Position numbers and translations under genes: made by a program. A stretch of DNA of 8,192 nt from Actinomycetota bacterium (GTDB taxonomy: Bacteria > Actinomycetota > Actinomycetes > Nanopelagicales > Nanopelagicaceae), in contig WLME01000043.1 in the NCBI GenBank assembly GCA_009700365.1, positions 1 to 8,192 on the forward strand, read 5' to 3'. Below are positions 1 through 5,836 of this stretch, in pieces (within the stretch, counting starts at the first letter, position 1; every line of letters begins with the position of its first letter). The notes beneath the pieces were generated by a model. It made no database searches. It was not told where the DNA came from and worked only from the letters and a program-made list of their open reading frames with translations.

Positions 1-111
1 AGCGGTTTCATTGACAAGGACTAACTGCTTAATTGCATCCTTTGTTGTGCGGATTAAGCGGTTTCATTGACAAGGACTAACTGCTTAATTGCATCCTTTG
101 TTGTGCGGATT
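1..111. repeat. Exact 55-bp direct tandem repeat at the window edge
   Basis: Positions 1-55 and 57-111 are identical, separated by a single A at 56, giving a period of 56. The identity ends at 56 (A) versus 112 (C). The right copy is in frame with deoC on the - strand; since 56 is not a multiple of three, the left copy is out of frame, and the junction (54-56, TTA on +) reads as a TAA stop. A repeat of exactly 55 bases touching position 1 matches a common de Bruijn k-mer length, so an assembly artefact at a contig end is the favoured explanation. A genuine slippage duplication is the alternative. Confidence 0.95.
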
Positions 112-875
112 CCACCCGCAGGTTTTACACCTATTTTTCGCTGAGTAAGTGAGTAGAAATCACGTACTGCTTCAAGCATCACGAGCACGACTGGGGGAGT
201 TGCCGCTGGCGCAACCTTTCCAGTTGAAGTCTTAATGAAATCTGCACCGGCCAGCATCGCAAGGTAGGAAGCCTTTCGGACATTGTCATATGTGACAAGC
301 TCTCCAGTTTCAAAAATTACTTTGAGGTGTGCTTTTTCTCCACACACTTCTCTAATCTTTACAATCTCATCGAAAACTAATCCGTACTTTCCAGCTAGGA
401 ATGCCCCACGATCAATGACCATGTCAATTTCTGCAGCGCCAGCGCTAATTGCATCCTGAGTATCTTGAATCTTTACCTCCATGGACGCGCGTCCCGATGG
501 AAATGCAGTTGAAACTGCTGCAACAGGGACGTGTTTGCCACCGATTGCATCTAAATGAGTTCGTGCAATTTCGACCATATCGTTGTAAACACAGACGGCT
601 CCGACACTTGGAACTGTTGGATCTGTTGGATCTGGTCTGACAGCCTTTGAGCACAACGCACGAATTTTCCCAGGGGTGTCGGCACCTTCCAAAGTGGTGA
701 GGTCGACCATTGAAATTGCAGTCTCGATTGCCCATTTCTTACTTGAGGTTTTAATGCTTCTTGTCGCGAGCATCGCAGCTCGAGATTCAGCTCCTACCTG
801 ATCGACTCCAGAAAGTTGGTCAAGAAAATTGATAAGCGATTTTTCTGACCCATCAACTAATCCGTAGAAGCTCAC
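54..875 (-). CDS. deoC: Deoxyribose-phosphate aldolase DeoC, C-terminus lost at the edge repeat
   Basis: DeoC is a class I TIM-barrel aldolase that reversibly splits 2-deoxyribose 5-phosphate into acetaldehyde and glyceraldehyde 3-phosphate, the last step of cytoplasmic deoxynucleoside breakdown. Counting from the GTG at 875, the Schiff-base lysine is K215 in FIKTSTGK, the second catalytic lysine K251 is in GVKPAGGIRT, and the aspartate of AEIDMV is D151. The N-terminal block with AMLATRSIKT and DLTTLEGADTPGK is typical of actinobacterial DeoC. I chose GTG 875 because it overlaps the mutase stop as GTGA; a longer in-frame reading to 1022 would lie inside the mutase gene. The frame stops after 273 residues, at NETA, where homologues continue for some 45 residues including the phosphate-binding FRFGASSLL-type motif. 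That stop is made by the 55-bp repeat, so the true gene probably runs beyond the left edge. Confidence 0.9.
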   Translation of the reverse strand: MSFYGLVDGSEKSLINFLDQLSGVDQVGAESRAAMLATRSIKTSSKKWAIETAISMVDLTTLEGADTPGKIRALCSKAVRPDPTDPTVPSVGAVCVYNDMVEIARTHLDAIGGKHVPVAAVSTAFPSGRASMEVKIQDTQDAISAGAAEIDMVIDRGAFLAGKYGLVFDEIVKIREVCGEKAHLKVIFETGELVTYDNVRKASYLAMLAGADFIKTSTGKVAPAATPPVVLVMLEAVRDFYSLTQRKIGVKPAGGIRTTKDAIKQLVLVNETA

Positions 876-2488
876 GATAGGAATTCTTTCAGAGGTTGAC
901 GAATCTGGTCGAGTAATTTCTGTGATTCTTCTGACGTGCGGGTAATAACTTCGATGTAGCACTTCATCTTTGCTTCTGTTCCTGATGGGCGAACGATGAT
1001 GCGGATACCACCTGCGAGCCAAATACGAAGGCCATCTGTTGGCGGTAACCCATCTTTTGGTGCCGCTAAATCATCGATTGCTTCAACCGTTCTCCCAGCA
1101 ATTTCCTGAGGAGGATTATGGCGAAGCTCAGCAAGCAAGCGTGTAATCGCAGACATATCTGAGACCCGAATAGAGATTTGTTCAGTGCCATGGAAACCGT
1201 GGCGTTCCCAAACTTGGTTGAGTAAATCGCTGATAGTCAGGCCATCACGTTTGAGATCCATTGCAACTTGGGCAAGAAATATTGCCGCCGAAATCCCATC
1301 TTTATCGTTTACTGTCTCGGAATCAACTGCATATCCGATTGCTTCTTCATATCCAAAGGCAAGATCTTCAATCTTGGCTAACCACTTAAAGCCGGTAAGT
1401 ACCTCTTTAAAATCAATTCCGTAGTGGCCACTAATCTTGCGAAGAGCCGATGAAGAAACGATCGAGTTTCCAAAGGTTCCTTCTGGATTTGAGCGAGCGA
1501 TCCATTCTCCGAGAACCACGCCTAATTCATCACCACGAAGCATGCGCCAGCCAACGCTCGGATCATTGATTGCAGCCGCACAGCGATCTGCATCGGGGTC
1601 ATTTGCAATAACTAGATCTGCACCAAAGTCACGAGCCTTTGCAAGCGCTAAATCAATAGCACCCGGCTCTTCTGGGTTAGGAAATGCAACTGTCGGAAAA
1701 TCTGGATCAGGGGTGCATTGTTCGTCGACAAGAATGAGAGTGGCAAAACCAGCATGATTAAAGACTCGTTGTACGGTTTCGGTACCAACTCCATGCATTG
1801 CTGTGTAGACAATCTTGATATCTCCAGGACGAGGGGCAAGAGCAGAAGTGCGTTTTACATATTCAGAGATAACTTCTTCACCAAGAATCGTCCAGTTCTT
1901 CCCGCGAGGTAGTGATTTTAATGATGTGACAGCAGCTATATCTGCAGCCATGTATCCATCTGTGGGATTAATTATTTGTGAAGATGCGTACTTAATTCCA
2001 TCGGCATCTGGTCCTATGTAAACCTTGTACCCATTGTCTTGGGGAGGGTTATGACTTGCAGTCACCATGATTCCGATATCGCATTCGAGGAAGGAAGTTG
2101 CAAATGCCAAGACAGGAGTTGGGAGAGGCCTCGGAAGTATGTAAACGTCCATTCCTGCACCGCTCATAATCTCGGCCGTTTCTAAGGTGTAGTCCTCGGA
2201 GCCATAGCGAGCATCTCTACCTACAACCACCTTCGTCATTCCGCGCTTCTTCATATATGCCGCGATACCTGCAGCTGCACGTCCTACAACGGCGCGATTC
2301 ATACATGATGGACCGGGACCTATTGGTCCACGAAGTCCGGCAGTTCCGAATTGAAGAAAACCATTGAAATATTTCTTGAGTGTTGCCTGGTCGTCAGAAT
2401 CTAGGAGAGCTTGTAATTCCGCAGATGTATTTGAATCTGGATCATCAGCAATCCATGCTTCAACTTCTGCGCGAAGAGTGCTGCTCAT
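872..2488 (-). CDS. Phospho-sugar mutase (phosphoglucomutase/phosphomannomutase family)
   Basis: This is a 538-residue alpha-D-phosphohexomutase, of usual length for the PgcA/PmmB-like branch. It moves phosphate between C1 and C6 (or C5 of pentoses) through a phosphoserine. Landmarks: substrate loop FGTAGLRG 47-54, phosphoserine S145 in TASHNPP, Mg-binding DPDADR 297-302, sugar-binding EEAIGY 381-386 and the phosphate-binding RPSGTEAK loop 500-507. All key residues are present, so it should be active. It lies 18 bp after PNP and overlaps deoC by 4 bp. Mycobacteria also pair a pmmB gene with deoD. Motifs cannot separate phosphoglucomutase, phosphomannomutase and phosphopentomutase activity; the context suggests deoxyribose 1-phosphate may be one substrate, which is inference. 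ATG 2488 has only a weak ribosome site, so translation may rely on coupling to PNP. Confidence 0.93.
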   Translation of the reverse strand: MSSTLRAEVEAWIADDPDSNTSAELQALLDSDDQATLKKYFNGFLQFGTAGLRGPIGPGPSCMNRAVVGRAAAGIAAYMKKRGMTKVVVGRDARYGSEDYTLETAEIMSGAGMDVYILPRPLPTPVLAFATSFLECDIGIMVTASHNPPQDNGYKVYIGPDADGIKYASSQIINPTDGYMAADIAAVTSLKSLPRGKNWTILGEEVISEYVKRTSALAPRPGDIKIVYTAMHGVGTETVQRVFNHAGFATLILVDEQCTPDPDFPTVAFPNPEEPGAIDLALAKARDFGADLVIANDPDADRCAAAINDPSVGWRMLRGDELGVVLGEWIARSNPEGTFGNSIVSSSALRKISGHYGIDFKEVLTGFKWLAKIEDLAFGYEEAIGYAVDSETVNDKDGISAAIFLAQVAMDLKRDGLTISDLLNQVWERHGFHGTEQISIRVSDMSAITRLLAELRHNPPQEIAGRTVEAIDDLAAPKDGLPPTDGLRIWLAGGIRIIVRPSGTEAKMKCYIEVITRTSEESQKLLDQIRQPLKEFLS

Positions 2489-2506
2489 GGGTACAGGTTA
2501 ATCTCG

Positions 2507-3337
2507 TTATACGAGTTTAGGAATAGTGTTCTTGAGCAAGGAACCCATGCGATCGGCAGCTGCTTTGCCCGCGGCGATAACTTCTTCGTGATTCAACTTT
2601 TCTCCGGTGACACCTGCAGCAGCATTAGTCACTAGAGAAATTCCAAGAACTTCTGCACCAAGTGCATGTGCTGCAATTGCTTCGGGCACTGTAGACATAC
2701 CAACGAGGTCGGCACCCATAGTGCGCATCATTAAAATTTCTGCAGGAGTTTCATAAGTAGGACCGCGCCAGTGGACGTAGACACCTTCTGCGAGTGAGGC
2801 ATCTTCACTCTTTACAATTTCACGGATGCGCTTGCTATAGAGATCGGTGAGATCAATAAATGTTGCGCCAGAAAGCGGTGAAGCAGCGGTAAGTGAAATG
2901 TGGTCGCGGATAAGGACTGGCTGGCCCACTGTGTATGAAGTATTGATTCCGCCACATGCATTGGTGAGGATGACAACCTTGCAACCTGCTTTGACAGCTG
3001 TACGGACTCCGTGCACAACCGGCTCCATACCTTTACCTTCATATAAATGTGTGCGACCTAGGAATACGAGTGCGCGGATAGTTTTGCCATTTTCGGAAAT
3101 TTCGTATGATCGAACTTTTCCTGAGTGTCCTTCTACTTCTGGTGCGAAGAAGCCTGTGAGCTCGTGTGCATTGCACTCATATTTGGGTGTACCAAGTGCA
3201 TCTGCAGCTGTCACCCATCCTGAACCCATGACGAGCGCAACATCGTGTGATTCAACGCCTGTACGGAGTGCAATCTCTTTAGCCGCTTCAGAAGCTGCTG
3301 CTAGAGGATCAGAGTAGAGAAGATCAGTTGAGGTCAT
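2507..3337 (-). CDS. Purine nucleoside phosphorylase, trimeric type
   Basis: A 276-residue member of the trimeric (family 2, human-like) purine nucleoside phosphorylases, often called deoD or punA in actinobacteria. It phosphorolyses inosine, guanosine and their deoxy forms to base plus (deoxy)ribose 1-phosphate in the cytoplasm. Phosphate-site motifs are GSGW 38-41 and GRTHLYEG 94-101; LTNACGGIN 124-132 matches the LTNAAGG motif. The purine pocket has E196 in GPTYETPAE and N238 in VTNAAAG, equivalent to human E201 and N243, which favour 6-oxopurines over adenosine; M214 is in GMSTVPE and H250 is in NHEEV. ATG 3337 overlaps the accA stop as ATGA and lacks a well-spaced Shine-Dalgarno, so translation is probably coupled. 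Methylthioadenosine phosphorylase is the nearest alternative, but the Glu/Asn pair argues against it. Confidence 0.95.
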   Translation of the reverse strand: MTSTDLLYSDPLAAASEAAKEIALRTGVESHDVALVMGSGWVTAADALGTPKYECNAHELTGFFAPEVEGHSGKVRSYEISENGKTIRALVFLGRTHLYEGKGMEPVVHGVRTAVKAGCKVVILTNACGGINTSYTVGQPVLIRDHISLTAASPLSGATFIDLTDLYSKRIREIVKSEDASLAEGVYVHWRGPTYETPAEILMMRTMGADLVGMSTVPEAIAAHALGAEVLGISLVTNAAAGVTGEKLNHEEVIAAGKAAADRMGSLLKNTIPKLV

Positions 3338-5052
3338 GCCTCAATAATGTCACAGAGAACGGTTCCGCTTGCCACGGTTTCTCCGATTACAGCCTTTAGG
3401 TTCTTAATCACACCACTCTTATGTGCGTTGAGAGGTTGCTCCATCTTCATCGCTTCTAGGACAATGATGAGTTCACCGGCTTCTACTGCCTGACCTTCTT
3501 CGACCGCAATTTTTACAACAGTACCTTGCATTGGGCTCGCAAGTCCTGTGCCCGATGAGCTTCCAGTAGAAGATTGCTTTGCCCGATGTCTCTTTACAAC
3601 AGGTTCAGGAGCATGGACAAGAATTTCAAAACGTTTGCCATTTACTTCGGCGACTAGTTTTTCTGCAGCTACATGGGTCTCAATCGCAAGACTTGTTGAT
3701 TCAAATGCAGGGATTTCATTCTTAAATTCATTCTCAATATAACTTGTATAGACCTTGAATTCCTCAGCATAGGCAGGATCTTCAAGAATCGCACGGTGGA
3801 AAGGAAGCGCCGTTGCTAGCCCACCGACTTCAAATTCCGCGAGAGCGCGACGTGCGCGTTGAATTGCCTCTTTACGAGTTGCTCCTGTGACAATCAATTT
3901 TGCAAGGAGCGAATCAAAGTTTCCACCGATGACATCGCCATTTCGGAATCCCGCATCAACACGGACACCTGGACCCGTTGGGATATTCCAAGCTGTAATT
4001 CTTCCCGGCGCGGGCAAGAATGAACGACCAGGATCTTCGCCATTAATTCGAAATTCAATTGAATGTCCACGGACAACTGGGTCATCGAAGCCAAGACTTT
4101 CACCCATTGCAATTCTGAATTGTTCGCGCACGAGATCGATTCCGGTTACCTCCTCAGATACCGGGTGCTCAACCTGCAAACGGGTATTTACCTCAAGAAA
4201 TGAGATAGTTCCATCGACGCCTACCAAGAATTCACATGTTCCTGCACCGATATATCCGGCTTCCTTCATAATCGCTTTGCTTGAGCGATATAACTCTTCG
4301 TTCTGAGCATCAGTTAGAAATGGCGCCGGTGCTTCTTCTACAAGTTTCTGATGTCGACGTTGTAATGAGCAATCTCGAGTAGAAATCACGACTGCATGGC
4401 CATGCTTGTCGACTAAGACTTGAGTTTCAACGTGTCGAGGCTTATCTAGATAGCGTTCGACGAAACATTCACCGCGGCCAAACCCAGCAATTGCTTCTCG
4501 TACTGCAGAGGCATAGAGCTCGGGGATTTCCTCCATTGTGCGTGCGACCTTAAGTCCGCGCCCACCACCACCGAATGCAGCTTTGATTGCAACGGGCAAA
4601 CCATGTTCTTTAGCAAATTCGAGAACTTCTTCATGTCCAGTAACTGGATCTTTAGTACCCGCGACAAGCGGGGCGCCAGCTGCTGATGCGATGCGGCGAG
4701 CAGATACTTTGTCACCGAGTGCGCTAATTGCAGCTGGTGGAGGGCCGATCCAGATTAGACCCGCATCAATTACTGCCTGAGCAAAATCTGCGTTCTCTGA
4801 AAGAAATCCATAGCCTGGGTGTACAGCATCTGCGCCTGATTCCTTAGCTAGAGCAATAATTTTAGGTATGTTGAGGTAGGTATCTTTCGCGACTGTTCCT
4901 TTGAGCGAATATGCAAAATCTGCGCTCTTTACATGAAGAGCATCACGATCTTCTTCAGAATACATAGCGACGGATTCGAGACCATGATCTTTACACGCGC
5001 GAATAACTCGGAGAGCAATTTCTCCTCGATTGGCAATCAATACGCGCTTCAT
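3334..5052 (-). CDS. Acyl-CoA carboxylase alpha subunit (biotin carboxylase + BCCP), AccA3 type
   Basis: This 572-residue protein fuses biotin carboxylase and biotin carboxyl carrier domains. It uses ATP and bicarbonate to carboxylate its own biotin, then presents it to the AccD carboxyltransferase. The N-terminal domain begins MKRVLIANRGEIA; the ATP-grasp domain has the glycine loop GGGGRG at 161-166 and EVNTRLQVEH at 287-296; the biotin carboxylase C-terminal domain covers roughly 325-435. A basic then Ser/Gly-rich linker (about 484-503) leads to the carrier domain, with biotinyl lysine K536 in EAMKME. ATG 5052 is preferred over an in-frame ATG at 5076: it overlaps the maf stop as ATGA, follows AAGGAG by 5 nt, and starts where the family starts. 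Actinobacterial alpha subunits are often shared by several AccD partners; the linked accD and accE are the obvious partners here. Confidence 0.95.
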   Translation of the reverse strand: MKRVLIANRGEIALRVIRACKDHGLESVAMYSEEDRDALHVKSADFAYSLKGTVAKDTYLNIPKIIALAKESGADAVHPGYGFLSENADFAQAVIDAGLIWIGPPPAAISALGDKVSARRIASAAGAPLVAGTKDPVTGHEEVLEFAKEHGLPVAIKAAFGGGGRGLKVARTMEEIPELYASAVREAIAGFGRGECFVERYLDKPRHVETQVLVDKHGHAVVISTRDCSLQRRHQKLVEEAPAPFLTDAQNEELYRSSKAIMKEAGYIGAGTCEFLVGVDGTISFLEVNTRLQVEHPVSEEVTGIDLVREQFRIAMGESLGFDDPVVRGHSIEFRINGEDPGRSFLPAPGRITAWNIPTGPGVRVDAGFRNGDVIGGNFDSLLAKLIVTGATRKEAIQRARRALAEFEVGGLATALPFHRAILEDPAYAEEFKVYTSYIENEFKNEIPAFESTSLAIETHVAAEKLVAEVNGKRFEILVHAPEPVVKRHRAKQSSTGSSSGTGLASPMQGTVVKIAVEEGQAVEAGELIIVLEAMKMEQPLNAHKSGVIKNLKAVIGETVASGTVLCDIIEA

Positions 5053-5651
5053 TGCATCTCCTTCACTTGGGGCCAAGAATATCCAAGTTGGTTCATGGCG
5101 TTGCGAAGAAATGGCATCGATATTCCTACAACATTGGTGTAATCGCCTTCAATTACCGGGATGAAGGGACTTCCGAAGCCATCGAGTGTAAATCCGCCAG
5201 CTACATGTAGAGGTTCTTCGGAGGCTACATAGTCTGCAATCTCATCATCTGTCATATCTGTAAAGGTTACTTTTGTGGTCACTCGATCTGCGATTTCGAT
5301 TCCGCGCTCGGTGTCGATGATGCAATGCCCTGTATGAAGCAAACCTGTACGGCCACTTATTTTCTTGGCACGCTCAATTGCTACCTCAGGAGAACCAGGC
5401 TTTCCGAATGAGACACCATCAACATCAAATGTAGAGTCGCACCCAATAATGATTGCTGGGTAATCAATCATCTCGCGCACGGTATGAGCCTTCGAAATTG
5501 CAAGAGCAATCACCATATCTTCTGGCGTCATGGCGTTGAAGAAATCTGTCTCTTCATCAACATTGCTCACGATGATTGTCGGCTTGAGCCCTGCATCTTC
5601 TAGAAGGCGTCTGCGCGAGGAAGATTGTGAAGCTAATACAATACGCGGCAT
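5049..5651 (-). CDS. maf: Maf family nucleoside triphosphate pyrophosphatase
   Basis: A 200-residue Maf/Ham1-fold protein. Family members hydrolyse non-canonical or certain canonical NTPs (dTTP, UTP, CTP or modified forms) to NMP and pyrophosphate, as house-cleaning enzymes; the older name is septum formation inhibitor. The N-terminus VLASQSSSRRRLL carries the conserved S-R-R substrate loop. D72 in the CDS motif is the predicted catalytic base, followed by FGKP 82-85 and RTGLLHTG 101-108. The C-terminal block DGFGSPFIPVIEGD (157-170) and NVVGISMP are also typical. ATG 5651 directly follows the TAG of accE with no gap, and GGAAG lies 9 nt upstream. The stop overlaps accA by 4 bp. Maf between accE and accA is also seen in mycobacteria, where a rhodanese gene (sseA) and one more gene separate maf from accA3; here nothing does. 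Its exact nucleotide specificity cannot be read from sequence. Confidence 0.93.
   Translation of the reverse strand: MPRIVLASQSSSRRRLLEDAGLKPTIIVSNVDEETDFFNAMTPEDMVIALAISKAHTVREMIDYPAIIIGCDSTFDVDGVSFGKPGSPEVAIERAKKISGRTGLLHTGHCIIDTERGIEIADRVTTKVTFTDMTDDEIADYVASEEPLHVAGGFTLDGFGSPFIPVIEGDYTNVVGISMPFLRNAMNQLGYSWPQVKEMQ
5058..5063 (-). promoter_or_regulatory. Strong ribosome binding site that fixes the accA start
   Basis: Read on the - strand this is AAGGAG, 5 nt before ATG 5052. It lies within the last codons of maf and is the best Shine-Dalgarno in the window. It decides the accA start against the upstream in-frame ATG at 5076. Confidence 0.8.
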
Positions 5652-5834
5652 CTATTTATGCTTCCGTGCGCCGAATGTCATCTGTTGTGGAAGCGGTTGG
5701 CGAAGTTGTGGCAGGGCAAAGAGACTTCGCTTTATCACTGGTGTGATGTCAACACTTTTGTGATGTGCCAGAACTGCTTGGAGCGCGAGAAGTTCTTCAG
5801 GCGTTGGGTTGCCTGCAGTGACAGAGAATTTCAT
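5652..5834 (-). CDS. Acyl-CoA carboxylase epsilon subunit, short divergent form
   Basis: A 60-residue protein with the hallmark of the actinobacterial acyl-CoA carboxylase epsilon subunit: GNPTPEELLALQAVL at 8-22, after a short beta-like MKFSVTA segment. The C-terminal part (LPQLRQPLPQ then F-G-A-R) resembles the usual LRxPL-PG-x-W tail, but aromatic positions where homologues have tryptophan appear as phenylalanine. The epsilon subunit stabilises and activates the AccA-AccD complex and has no catalytic motif of its own. It starts 2 bp after accD and ends directly before maf, exactly where accE5/pccE lies in other actinobacteria. It is shorter than most relatives, and no Shine-Dalgarno is visible, so translation is probably coupled to accD. 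The family call rests on one motif plus position. Confidence 0.82.
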   Translation of the reverse strand: MKFSVTAGNPTPEELLALQAVLAHHKSVDITPVIKRSLFALPQLRQPLPQQMTFGARKHK

Positions 5835-5836
5835 CG

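Noticed and set aside
876..1022. A 49-residue N-terminal extension of deoC up to an ATG at 1022
   Set aside because: It lies entirely inside the conserved 3' end of the mutase gene, is rich in Arg/His unlike DeoC, and the GTG at 875 gives the usual 4-bp overlap.
2489..2506. A possible terminator or promoter in the PNP/mutase gap
   Set aside because: The 18-bp gap has no stable hairpin, no T-run and no clear -10, so read-through is more likely.
2847..3317. A 156-codon open frame on the + strand
   Set aside because: It is antisense to the well-conserved PNP gene, its translation is low-complexity Ser/Pro/Thr-rich, and it matches no family I know.
3887..4306. A 139-codon open frame on the + strand
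   Set aside because: It is antisense to the ATP-grasp and C-terminal biotin carboxylase regions of accA, which are clearly the coding frame.
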